Positions 7,793 to 16,145 of a stretch of DNA of 64,000 nucleotides are shown piece by piece. Position numbers and translations under genes: made by a program. Below the pieces are notes generated by a model. The model searched no databases. It was given only the letters and a program-made list of their open reading frames with translations, and was not told the origin of the DNA. The first letter of the stretch is position 1; each line of letters begins with the position of its first letter. Source of the DNA: RGEC01 sp964626685 (GTDB taxonomy: Bacteria > Bacteroidota > Bacteroidia > NS11-12g > UBA955); the NCBI GenBank assembly GCA_964626685.1, contig CAZVJY010000005.1, forward strand, positions 86,562 to 150,561, in the 5' to 3' direction.

Positions 7793-9601
7793 ATGAAAAT
7801 CGCAGTTTATCTGATAGCCTTTTTTTATGCCGCGTTGCTGGCTGCCCAGCCCGCCAATGAATCGTTGGCCCGGCAATACATGGAGAACCGCGAATACAGC
7901 AAGGCTGCCGATTTATATGAGGATTTGAGCAACAGAACCCCGGGTGATTTCAATCTGTATGATGCATATCTGACGGCGCTGCTTATGAGCAAGCAAAACG
8001 ACAAAGCAGAAAAGCTGGTGTTGAAGCGCAAAAAGAAGTTTCCGCAGGTTATTCAGTATCGCGTGGATGAAGCCTTTCTGATGGAAAAACAAGGGCAGGT
8101 ACCCGAAGCAGCGAAACAATATAAAAAAGTGGCGGATATGCCCGACTTATCCATGCAGCAGTATTACGAGGCCGCCGATGCGTTTCGGCGCCGCAGCAAA
8201 TACAACTGGGCCATTTATGTGTATGAACGCGGTGAGGAGCAGTTTGGATTTGCGGCAGATTTTTCTACCCGCCTGGCCCAGATGTATATGGAAACTGGCA
8301 ACAAAACCAAGGGGCTGGAAAAGTATGTACAGATGGTGCTGATGTCGGGTTATGCCTATGATCAAAGCAAACAGCTGTTTGAGATGAATGTGACCGACAG
8401 TGCCGATTTTGCCATCCTGCGAAGCATTTTACTAAAGCAGTTGCAACGGGTCCCCGATAATTTTGAGCTGAATGATTTGCTGAAATGGACTTTCATAAAA
8501 ACAAAAGATTGGGAGGCAGCATTTGTACAGACCCGGGCTTTGGACAAACGCCTTAAGGAAAAGGGGGTTCGACTGATTGAACTGGGCGATTTGTGCGTGA
8601 GCAACGATGCCTGGACGGTGGCCACAAAATGCTATGAGTATGTGAAATCGCTGGGTACTACAGGCGATTACTACTATTCAGCCGTTTCCGGCCTGCTGGA
8701 AACGCGCTTTCAGCAGTTAAAAACCGAGGTAAAGCCTGCTCCCGAAACCCTGCTGGCGCTGGAAACAGAAATGCTGCAATTTTTGGCAGAAAGCGGCTAC
8801 AACGATGGAACATGGCGCATTGCTTCACGGTTGTCGGATGTGTATATAAAGTACAAACACACCCCGGGCAAGGCTGTGGATTTGCTGGATAAATTTTACC
8901 GCACCCCCGGATTATCGCCCAAAAACCAAGCTGAAGCCAAGCTGGCCTTGGGTGAAGCCTACGTTGCCGACAGCGATGTGTGGAGCAGCGAATTGCTGTT
9001 TGCCCAGGTGGAAAAAGATTTCCCCGAGGATCCGCTGGGGCAGGAGGCGAAATATCGCCGTGCCCGCCTCAGCTACTACCGCGGCGATTATGACTGGGCC
9101 ATGCTGCAGCTGGACGTACTCAAAGGCGCCACCACTCAATTGATTTCCAACAATGCCATACGTTTGGCGCTTACCATCACCGAAAACCTGGGACTGGACA
9201 GCAACTACGACGCGCTGGAGCGGTTTAGCACAGCAGAATTGTTGCTTGCGCAAAACAAGCTGGAAGAAGCCGAGCGTGAAATGGACAGCATTCCGAAGTT
9301 GTACCCGGGCCATTCCCTTTCAGATGATATTTTGCTGCAAAAAGCTATCATTCGCGAAAAGCAGTACCGTTTTGAGGACGCTGCTGAGCTTTATAACACA
9401 CTGGTGGTGGCCTTTGGCCACGATATTTTAGCTGATAACGGCTGGTATCGGCTGGGGCTATTGTATGAATATAAACTGAAAGACCCGGAAAAAGCGCGCA
9501 AGGCCTATGAAAAGATTATTCAGGATTTTCCGGGCAGCTTCTTCATGCCCGATGCCAGGGCTCGGTTTAGGAAGCTGAGGGGTGATAAGATGGGGTCTTG
9601 A
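7793..9601 (+). CDS. Secreted tetratricopeptide-repeat protein
   Basis: A 602-aa protein with a signal peptide (MKIAVYLIAFFYAALLAAQ) followed almost entirely by TPR-like helical pairs, such as ARQYMENREYSKAADLYEDL, AKQYKKVADMPD and EDAAELYNTLVVAFGHD. The last repeats (ADNGWYRLGLLYEYKL, PEKARKAYEKIIQDFPGS) resemble the YbgF/BamD class of periplasmic TPRs. It probably acts as a periplasmic or outer-membrane-associated scaffold; the partner is unknown. An in-frame ATG at 7775 exists, but the start at 7793 gives a clean signal peptide. It lies 51 bp after polA on the same strand. Confidence 0.8.
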   Translation: MKIAVYLIAFFYAALLAAQPANESLARQYMENREYSKAADLYEDLSNRTPGDFNLYDAYLTALLMSKQNDKAEKLVLKRKKKFPQVIQYRVDEAFLMEKQGQVPEAAKQYKKVADMPDLSMQQYYEAADAFRRRSKYNWAIYVYERGEEQFGFAADFSTRLAQMYMETGNKTKGLEKYVQMVLMSGYAYDQSKQLFEMNVTDSADFAILRSILLKQLQRVPDNFELNDLLKWTFIKTKDWEAAFVQTRALDKRLKEKGVRLIELGDLCVSNDAWTVATKCYEYVKSLGTTGDYYYSAVSGLLETRFQQLKTEVKPAPETLLALETEMLQFLAESGYNDGTWRIASRLSDVYIKYKHTPGKAVDLLDKFYRTPGLSPKNQAEAKLALGEAYVADSDVWSSELLFAQVEKDFPEDPLGQEAKYRRARLSYYRGDYDWAMLQLDVLKGATTQLISNNAIRLALTITENLGLDSNYDALERFSTAELLLAQNKLEEAEREMDSIPKLYPGHSLSDDILLQKAIIREKQYRFEDAAELYNTLVVAFGHDILADNGWYRLGLLYEYKLKDPEKARKAYEKIIQDFPGSFFMPDARARFRKLRGDKMGS

Positions 9602-9797
9602 GGTATTATAATTGCGCGTTAGAATTCCCTGTTTTTTTAGTAGCACTTCCAAACCACGCACCCACCAAAATTACAGGTATTGAATCAAACAGCGTTTTAG
9701 AGAAAATGACCGATACAGAAAGGGTTTTTCATGAAACTATTATCAGGCTTTGGGCGTGTTTTTAGTTATTAATGAGCTACCAAGCCGGCAGTAAATC

Positions 9798-11222
9798 CTA
9801 AATTTTTATGTATTTCAATAGTGTTTTAGAGCCACCTTTGTTAATTTCCAAAAAATACAATCCTGAAGCCATGTTGTCTGTGTTTAGTGGCAGCACATGT
9901 TTGCCTTTTGATAAAGGCATTGCAATTAGGTTATCACGAAAAACACCATTTGCACTGAAAATATTTACAGTAATAAATTGGTTGTTTGCCACATGAAATG
10001 ACAAAGTACTCTTACCCGAACTTGGATTAGGATAAAGCACCGGTTTTTCTACCTGTTCAACATTAACATCGTTTGTAGAACTAGTGTTGAGGCCACTCAC
10101 ACGCAACATTACAAAGCGGTTCGGAGATTCAGTCATTGCATAAACTTTACCATCAGGTGCCTGTCTAATATCTCGAAAACGCGCGTAGCCATTCATGCTT
10201 CGTGACGAGGCCACTTTTTTATTATCTTTCAATTTCACCCAGTGAATGTGTGTGCCTGCCAATGCACCAATTAGAATATCCGCTTCGTTGTTGGGTTGTC
10301 CGTTGCTGATGAAGGTCATTCCGCTGGGCGCGATGGAGGGAACCCAATATGTAAGCGGAAGTTGCATGCCGGGAAGCGTGGTGTCTGGTGTAATCGAACT
10401 GCCATCGTAGTTAATGCCAAATGTAACCTCAGGCCAGCCAAAATTGGTGTTTGGCTTAATCAAATTGAGTTCATCTCCTCCCCTTGGGCCGTGTTCGTGG
10501 GCATATATTTCTCCCGTTGCAGGGTTCATAGCCATGCCCTGTATATTTCTGTTTCCCCAACAATAAATTTCAGGTCTTGTATTCGGAACCCCAACCAGTG
10601 GATTATCTGAGGGTACAGTGCCATCATCATTGAATCGCAATACTTTGCCCAGGTGATTATTTTTATTTTGCGCTTCGTTTTGTGCGCCGCGATCGCCAAC
10701 AGACATGTATAACATGTTGTTTTTATCAAAAACAATGCGACTTCCAAAGTGTTGGCCAGAATTGCGTATGGGCAAAGCCCTGAAAAGTTCCTGGTAATTT
10801 TGAAGCTGATTACCTACCAGCGTTCCTCTGCCTAGTGCTGTTGTCTGTCCGCCAGTTGCCGCAACTGCGTATGTGAGATAAACAAAATTGTTGCTACTAA
10901 AATTTGGATGTACGGCAACATCTAGCAATCCGCCTTGGCCATTTAATGATACTGCAGGAACTCCTTTTACTTCGCTGAGGGCACCGCTAGAAATAGTATA
11001 ATGAAATAGCTTGCCCTGTTTTTCGGTAAACAACACTTCATTGCTGTTAATAAATGTAAATCCCCAAGGAGCAGCCATATTGTTAATTAACACCTTTTCC
11101 TCAGACAACTGCAAGGTTTGGCTATATCCAACAGTTGCATTAAACGAAAAAAGGGTAGTTAGAATCAGCAACCCCAGTTTGTTTTTCTGTTTTAATCCGG
11201 AAACGAAGTTCATGTTTTTCAT
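9798..11222 (-). CDS. Secreted PQQ-type glucose/sorbosone dehydrogenase with T9SS sorting domain
   Basis: A 474-aa secreted protein: signal peptide (hydrophobic run LGLLILTTLFSFNATVGYSQ), a six-bladed beta-propeller of the soluble aldose/sorbosone dehydrogenase family (AAPWGFTFINSNEVLFTEKQG, GQGGLLDVAVHPNF, GDRGAQNEAQN, EIYAHEHGPRGGDELN), then a C-terminal Por sorting domain beginning VLYPNPSSGKSTLSF and ending LLKYIKI. The sorting domain directs secretion by the type IX system. Relatives oxidise aldoses using PQQ; the sugar is unknown. The start is placed at the ATG at 11222, because a TAnnTTTG box at 11272-11279 (minus strand) puts transcription initiation close to the GTG at 11264. Base composition is AT-richer than in flanking housekeeping genes. 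Confidence 0.85.
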   Translation of the reverse strand: MKNMNFVSGLKQKNKLGLLILTTLFSFNATVGYSQTLQLSEEKVLINNMAAPWGFTFINSNEVLFTEKQGKLFHYTISSGALSEVKGVPAVSLNGQGGLLDVAVHPNFSSNNFVYLTYAVAATGGQTTALGRGTLVGNQLQNYQELFRALPIRNSGQHFGSRIVFDKNNMLYMSVGDRGAQNEAQNKNNHLGKVLRFNDDGTVPSDNPLVGVPNTRPEIYCWGNRNIQGMAMNPATGEIYAHEHGPRGGDELNLIKPNTNFGWPEVTFGINYDGSSITPDTTLPGMQLPLTYWVPSIAPSGMTFISNGQPNNEADILIGALAGTHIHWVKLKDNKKVASSRSMNGYARFRDIRQAPDGKVYAMTESPNRFVMLRVSGLNTSSTNDVNVEQVEKPVLYPNPSSGKSTLSFHVANNQFITVNIFSANGVFRDNLIAMPLSKGKHVLPLNTDNMASGLYFLEINKGGSKTLLKYIKI

Positions 11223-11370
11223 TTTAAATTGGTGTTCTTTATTTTGGTGCCAGCCAGATATCACTGTTTTTCAAAAATACCATTTTTACATGACCATATC
11301 AATCATTGCGGTTTAAATCTATTGGAAAGTTTTGGAAACAGGGCCTTGCCATTATGGTATTAGTTAATTG

Positions 11371-12420
11371 TCAATTTTTTAGCGCCGTTTGAGTTAACTT
11401 TATCATAGTTTTGAAGGAAATATCCGGGTGTGCAACCTGATTTACAGTTCCTGCAATGAAAATGTTCGCTCTCGGACTGTAGAAGGCCAGTGCTCCGGAA
11501 AGCCCTGAGTGACCTATAAAGTATGGTACGGAACCTGTTGGATTGAAAATCCAGGGTAGTTTGAATAAGTGAATTCCAATACCTGATTGCAATGGAAAAA
11601 AGATTTTTTTCCATTGCTGTATTTCGTTGATGTAGGATGCAGGGAAGAGCTGACCATTAAAAAATGCTTCGATAAAAACAAGCATGTCTCTTGATGTTGA
11701 AACCATTCCGCCGTCTGCGCCAAAGGAAGTCATTGCTTTGGGTATGTTTAGCTTTTTGCTGCTGTAGTAAAGTGTTTTTGGATTGTTGTCAGCTGTATTT
11801 TGATAGAGGTATGTTTTTGATAGATCCAATGGTTTGATAATAAATTCAATACAATTTTCGGAATAGGTTTTATGCGTTATGCACTCAATAATTTTGCCTA
11901 AAAGCTGAAAATTTGAATCTGAGTAGGTGGCTTTTCCATCTGTTCCGGGTGCAAAATGGGTGTGCATTTTTTTTGTTCTTTCAATAGATTGTTCGAAAGT
12001 CCAAAATTGATCATTGCCTTCCAATATTTCGTTTTCCAGGCTTTTGCCATTTGTTCCTTTGCCCTGAAAGTAGTCCGGAAGACCTGAAGTATGAGAGAGC
12101 AGGTGTTTAATTGTCAGTTCATTTGAATATTCTTTTCCTTTGTATATGTGCAGTTCTGTTAAAATTGATTTATCAATGATTTTATTAATTTTGTCTTCAA
12201 GATGTAGTTTGCCTTCTGATTGCAGTTTCAGAATTATCGCGGTTGTAAATAGTTTGGTTGTACTGGCAATGAAATAGGGTTTATCGGTGGTTAAATCACC
12301 GGATGCTCCTTGCCAAAATAAAGTGCCGCTTTTAAGAGCAAAAGATGTACCTAATACTCTTTTTCCATCAACAGTTTTATCTAAAATACGTTGAAGTAAT
12401 TTTTCTTTTTCATTTATCAT
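11371..12420 (-). CDS. Serine hydrolase of the class C beta-lactamase/esterase fold
   Basis: A 349-aa protein with the three active-site elements of the beta-lactamase-related (PF00144) family: SxxK as STTK at residues 53-56, Tyr motif YSDSNF at about 166, and HSG in IGHSGLSGA near residue 306 in place of KTG. LLSHTSGLPDYF is another family hallmark. No signal peptide is visible, so it is probably cytoplasmic. The family includes esterases, D-amino-acid peptidases and beta-lactamases; the motifs favour an esterase/peptidase over a resistance enzyme. A TATTTTTG box (minus strand, 12426-12433) lies 5 nt before the start. AT content is higher than in the core genes. Confidence 0.85.
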   Translation of the reverse strand: MINEKEKLLQRILDKTVDGKRVLGTSFALKSGTLFWQGASGDLTTDKPYFIASTTKLFTTAIILKLQSEGKLHLEDKINKIIDKSILTELHIYKGKEYSNELTIKHLLSHTSGLPDYFQGKGTNGKSLENEILEGNDQFWTFEQSIERTKKMHTHFAPGTDGKATYSDSNFQLLGKIIECITHKTYSENCIEFIIKPLDLSKTYLYQNTADNNPKTLYYSSKKLNIPKAMTSFGADGGMVSTSRDMLVFIEAFFNGQLFPASYINEIQQWKKIFFPLQSGIGIHLFKLPWIFNPTGSVPYFIGHSGLSGALAFYSPRANIFIAGTVNQVAHPDISFKTMIKLTQTALKN

Positions 12421-12516
12421 TACAACAAAAATAAATCAAAGTTTCATAACTAGTTTAAGATGAAAAATATAGATATAAATGAAAGCGACCTGAATACTGC
12501 TTTCCATCAGTTTCAC

Positions 12517-12537
12517 CTTTGCGTTTTCTGCGAAGGC
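12517..12537 (+). repeat. Left copy of a 21-bp direct repeat bounding the AT-rich island
   Basis: This stretch matches 14036-14056 in 20 of 21 positions in the same orientation (CTTTGCGTTTTCTGCG then A or C then AGGC). Weaker similarity extends left through a shared CCATCAG. The right copy lies inside the coding sequence of the small membrane protein at 13989-14231; this copy is non-coding. Confidence 0.55.
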
Positions 12538-12560
12538 TGGCAGGCTGACATGTGGAATTA

Positions 12561-13757
12561 CTATATTTTTCTTTTTTTCATTAATATTACTATTATTACT
12601 GCGCATATGGCAGTAAATAAAATAAACATGTAATAATTAACACGTGTTTCGGCTATTTGCAATTTTGTTGCTAAATCAAAAGTAATCTTATCAATAAAAA
12701 CACTTATTAGTTGAAGGATGGCAACTATAAACAGAAGTATATTGGTTAATCTGTTATTCTCTTTTTCTAAAATATTTTCAATCTCTTTAAGTTTATTGTT
12801 TATAATTTCTTTTTCATTATTGATTTTTAGGTTTTCATCTAAATATCTCGAATATTCATTATACAAATGTTTAGTGGATATAGTTGTAAAATCAAAATTA
12901 CGGGATATGTGAAAATAATTTTTTGATAATTCTAAATTGTTTTCAAATTTATTTTCATTAATCCATAGATTTAGGCAAGTAATTAGTTCAGATACAATAA
13001 TTTTTTGAATGTATATTAGACCATATTGAATTGAATTGTTAAAAAAGATGTTATTTATGGATTCGTAATCAGAATCATAAATAGAAACAATTTTTTTATG
13101 AGTTATGATGGAAGACCAGTCTTGATATTGATCTATTAAAGACTTGTTTAGCAATATTTCCAGAAACGACTTGGAGTGTGCCATTTTTAGGGCAAATTCA
13201 TTTTCAAACGTATTTTTAGCAGTGCCAGCAGGTTTATCCAGCGCTATGTCAAGAAGCATATACTTTCTTTCATTAAACGAACAATTAAAATCTCCAATCA
13301 GTACAATTTGCGTTTTTAACTTTTGAAGAAAAAGTTGCTTTTTGATATAATCTGTTTTACTGCTGAATTCCGGGATATTAAGCTCAACTATTTTTTGATA
13401 CAATAAATCTGATTTAGTTTTTGATATATTTTGAAATTCATCAATACTATTATATTTAAATGAGAAACCACATTTTATAATGTTTAAGTATTTATATTCT
13501 TTGTTTTTTAGTTTGGTTTCAATGCTAAATACACAAGAGGACAGTTCATCATTGTAGTTAAAATCTTTGACATCAAGGAAGCTTGTAGGTATTGATTTTA
13601 TTACTGAATTTTTTGAGAAAATATTAATAAAATAATCATTAAATGAGGAATCGGTGTGATGCCAAGATCCTAATTCTTCCAAATGTTTGTTTTTCTCTGA
13701 TGCGAAGTAGGTTTTATCAGAAAAGAAAGAAAAGTAGTATAAAGAAATTCCTTCCAT
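12561..13757 (-). CDS. Unknown AT-rich protein with two C-terminal membrane helices
   Basis: A 398-aa protein that I do not recognise as a named family. About 320 residues of Lys/Asn/Ile/Phe-rich, probably cytoplasmic sequence are followed by a charged helical segment (ENLKINNEKEIINNKLKEI) predicted as coiled coil. Two transmembrane helices follow (about 338-356 and 374-393) and a basic tail KKRKI. A large soluble domain, a long helix and a terminal TM hairpin recall CorA-like channels and CorA-like effectors, but no GMN motif is present, so this is only an architectural analogy. The gene is far more AT-rich than its neighbours, stands alone, and lies between direct repeats at 12517 and 14036, all suggesting recent transfer. 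Confidence 0.65.
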   Translation of the reverse strand: MEGISLYYFSFFSDKTYFASEKNKHLEELGSWHHTDSSFNDYFINIFSKNSVIKSIPTSFLDVKDFNYNDELSSCVFSIETKLKNKEYKYLNIIKCGFSFKYNSIDEFQNISKTKSDLLYQKIVELNIPEFSSKTDYIKKQLFLQKLKTQIVLIGDFNCSFNERKYMLLDIALDKPAGTAKNTFENEFALKMAHSKSFLEILLNKSLIDQYQDWSSIITHKKIVSIYDSDYESINNIFFNNSIQYGLIYIQKIIVSELITCLNLWINENKFENNLELSKNYFHISRNFDFTTISTKHLYNEYSRYLDENLKINNEKEIINNKLKEIENILEKENNRLTNILLFIVAILQLISVFIDKITFDLATKLQIAETRVNYYMFILFTAICAVIIVILMKKRKI

Positions 13758-13988
13758 TTTTGTAAGTTTAATAAATTCTATAATTGGGTAGCTTGCTTTT
13801 ATGCCTTGTCTGAATCGCTTGTGTGTGCATGAAGATCTAAATGTGAATTCGAAGTTTTATACTGATATGTAATCGTCATAAAGGTTAAAAAAAGTCTTTA
13901 TTAGTATAGTTTGTTTATAGAATCGCGACTCCACAAAACCTCGGTTCTACACAACAAATATAAGCTATATGCTAACAACAGATCATGC

Positions 13989-14231
13989 CTAGCGCACCTT
14001 GCTTGCATGGCTATTACCGTTCCCCATCAGCTCCGCTTTGCGTTTTCTGCGCAGGCGAACATACATGAGAATACAGCCCAGAAACAAACCTGTCATTACC
14101 CAGGCGGCCACGTTGGTATACCACACGATTTTCTGCTTGTCGGCGTCCACCGTAAATCCGGCCAATGCCTCAATGGCGGCGAGCGCGGCTGCGGCGAGGC
14201 ACAGCAGACTCATTACATGGTAGCGTATCAT
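13989..14231 (-). CDS. Small two-helix membrane protein
   Basis: An 80-aa protein with two hydrophobic helices (SLLCLAAAALAAIEALAGF and VAAWVMTGLFLGCILMYV) followed by a basic RLRRKRK tail that places both termini in the cytoplasm. No family is recognised. It overlaps the 3' end of lptC by 62 nt in another frame on the same strand; starting at the internal Met 7 (14213) would reduce this to 44 nt. It is the last gene of the coaX-barrel-lptC series. Its basic tail is encoded by the right copy of the 21-bp repeat at 14036-14056. Confidence 0.6.
   Translation of the reverse strand: MIRYHVMSLLCLAAAALAAIEALAGFTVDADKQKIVWYTNVAAWVMTGLFLGCILMYVRLRRKRKAELMGNGNSHASKVR
14036..14056 (+). repeat. Right copy of the 21-bp direct repeat
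   Basis: Matches 12517-12537 at 20 of 21 positions in the same orientation. It codes for the basic RRKRK stretch of the small membrane protein. The AT-rich gene and both its intergenic spacers lie between the two copies. Confidence 0.55.
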
Positions 14232-14766
14232 TCTTTTTTCGGTTTATCGTTCCACCTACGTTCATGATTTCCCAGTCGGAAAACGTCTGGTCGCTTTCCA
14301 TGCCCTCACCCGTAATAATTTGCTCGGGTGTGGTAATTTTCACAAACTTGTCCGTATAAATTCTGCCCTTTTGCTGATCCCAAACCAATTCTTCAGTCTC
14401 CAGTTTTTCACATTTCACGTTCAGCACCTGCACGTTTCTGCGCACTACAATACGTTTCTGTTCGGTGTAGCTGATGCCGTATTCGCTGATTAAATAACTT
14501 TCAATGTTTCCTGTTTTATCAATAAAATCGGCCCGGATACCTTTGGGCATTTCGATGTAAGGATTGCGCACATTCTTTACCCCAATCATAACAGGGCTTT
14601 CAATTACTGCTTTCAAAATACCCGAATCTGTGTACTCAATGGTCACATTTTCGGCGGTTTCGCGGGTAGCAATGCTGTCGGTTTTTTTGCTTCGGTAGCT
14701 GCCTCCCGGTTTTTCCGAACAGGAAACCCACAGCAAGGTCAGTAGTATGAGCATCAACCGGGGCAT
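14170..14766 (-). CDS. lptC: LPS export periplasmic protein LptC
   Basis: A 198-aa lipoprotein (lipobox WVSC, Cys 16) of the LptC family, which links the inner-membrane LptBFG transporter to LptA in lipopolysaccharide export. The core shows typical beta-jellyroll segments: VTIEYTDSGILKAVIESPV, MPKGIRADFIDKTGN, GEGMESDQTFSDWEI. Bacteroidota LptC proteins are usually lipid-anchored rather than TM-anchored, as here. The start codon overlaps the barrel gene stop (TGATG). After the usual end of the fold there is a C-terminal extension of about 24 residues rich in Arg that overlaps the next gene. Confidence 0.85.
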   Translation of the reverse strand: MPRLMLILLTLLWVSCSEKPGGSYRSKKTDSIATRETAENVTIEYTDSGILKAVIESPVMIGVKNVRNPYIEMPKGIRADFIDKTGNIESYLISEYGISYTEQKRIVVRRNVQVLNVKCEKLETEELVWDQQKGRIYTDKFVKITTPEQIITGEGMESDQTFSDWEIMNVGGTINRKKNDTLPCNESAVPRRSRARRH

Positions 14767-16145
14767 CAGTCAAATTTACGGCGCTGAAACCAAATATCAC
14801 CCAAGTTCATACTCAGGGAAAAAATGAGGTATTCTTCGCGTGCCAGGCCTCCGGCGTTTTTGCCGCGGGTGAGGTATTCGGCCTGCAGGTGCACAATGCT
14901 GCGCAGGGTTCGGTTGTCGTAATAGCGGCGCGACAAGGGTATTCCAAATCCCACAAAGGCCCTTTGCTCGGAAACCGTGTATGGATTTCCTGCAGATGTA
15001 AGCACATTCTGGGTTTCGGCCATGCTTGCACCAAATCTGAATGGCGGACGCATGCGTTTTTTACCGGGCGTTTTTTCATCCATGGGATTCACAATGAAAG
15101 TGAGGCCATAATCACTCCTGTTTGTAAGCCTTCCGCCCGGATTGAAAAAGGCGGAATAGTTACCCCACATGGATTTGCGGTAGTCCAGCGAAATGCTAAA
15201 CGACCTGCGGAATCTGAACTGATATCCCACACCAAACGAGGCCGGCATGGTAAACGGCCTGTTGCCGGATTGCTCGTCCAGAACGGTATCCACCACCAGC
15301 AGCCGGTTGATGCCTCCGTTGCTAATCAGTTCCAGCGTTTGTGCAGTGCGGCTCAGGTTGGCACGCATGCCGGAGTGAAAACCGTAACTAAAGCCAAGAT
15401 GGTGTGCTGCGCTGTCTTTTTCCAGTGAAAGCAAAAGCCCCGCGCGGTGCTGAAAGCCTTTCACATCCACAATCCGGATATCTTCCACAAACTGGAACCC
15501 GATGGTGTCAGGGAAGCTGAATACCGCATTGTCTTTTAGCTGTCCGAACATGTAGCCGCCCGAGTAACCCAGCTGAACGTGTTTTCCGAGTTTAACGGCC
15601 TGTGCCAGTTCCAGCACATTGATGCCACCGCTGCCCACATGCGCGGTTCTGTTGCGAAAAGGGGTACTGCTCTCGTAATTGTAATTGTATCCCACGCTGG
15701 TGGAAGGGTACAGGGCAATGGCCGAGTTCCATGCATACGGGGTGGATTTTACCTTTTTGACCACTTTCCCGTTCACGGTTTCCTCATAGGGCTTTCGTTT
15801 GTCGGTTTTGTAGTTGTTAAAGGCCATGCTCAGATAACTGAAAGACCCACCATTGAAAGATTGTGTCTGGTTTCCTGAGCGAATGTTACCAAAGCGGCCG
15901 TTCATGCCGAAATCCAGGGTTGCATAGCGAAGACTGCCCAGAGTGGCAGGGTTCATTAAACTGTAGCTGTAGGCGCCATTAAAGGTTTGACTGGCAGCGC
16001 CCGCCTGAATGAAATTGGGTTGTATCAGTTCGCCCAGACCGTAGTTGCTGTATGGCGACAATGTGTAGTTCTGACCTGCGGTTTGTGCTTTCAGGGCGGT
16101 GATGCCCAACAGAGACAATATACAGAGGGTTTTCTTAATATCCAT
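14766..16145 (-). CDS. Outer-membrane beta-barrel protein
   Basis: A 459-aa protein with a signal peptide (MDIKKTLCILSLLGITALKA) and an alternating-residue pattern typical of outer-membrane strands throughout (SYLSMAFNNY, HLGFSYGFHSGM, FGVGYQFRFRRSFSISLDYR). It opens with LSPYSNYGLGELIQPNF and a SLMNPATLGSLRYATLDFG segment like FadL/OmpP1-type barrels of Bacteroidota. It lies between coaX (11-nt overlap at the start) and lptC (overlap at the stop), so it is in one transcript with both. Cargo is unknown; a transport or envelope-assembly role is inferred only from fold and context. Confidence 0.75.
   Translation of the reverse strand: MDIKKTLCILSLLGITALKAQTAGQNYTLSPYSNYGLGELIQPNFIQAGAASQTFNGAYSYSLMNPATLGSLRYATLDFGMNGRFGNIRSGNQTQSFNGGSFSYLSMAFNNYKTDKRKPYEETVNGKVVKKVKSTPYAWNSAIALYPSTSVGYNYNYESSTPFRNRTAHVGSGGINVLELAQAVKLGKHVQLGYSGGYMFGQLKDNAVFSFPDTIGFQFVEDIRIVDVKGFQHRAGLLLSLEKDSAAHHLGFSYGFHSGMRANLSRTAQTLELISNGGINRLLVVDTVLDEQSGNRPFTMPASFGVGYQFRFRRSFSISLDYRKSMWGNYSAFFNPGGRLTNRSDYGLTFIVNPMDEKTPGKKRMRPPFRFGASMAETQNVLTSAGNPYTVSEQRAFVGFGIPLSRRYYDNRTLRSIVHLQAEYLTRGKNAGGLAREEYLIFSLSMNLGDIWFQRRKFD

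Noticed and set aside
11371..12420. Antibiotic-resistance beta-lactamase
   Set aside because: Has HSG rather than KTG and no signal peptide; fits the esterase/peptidase members of the family better.
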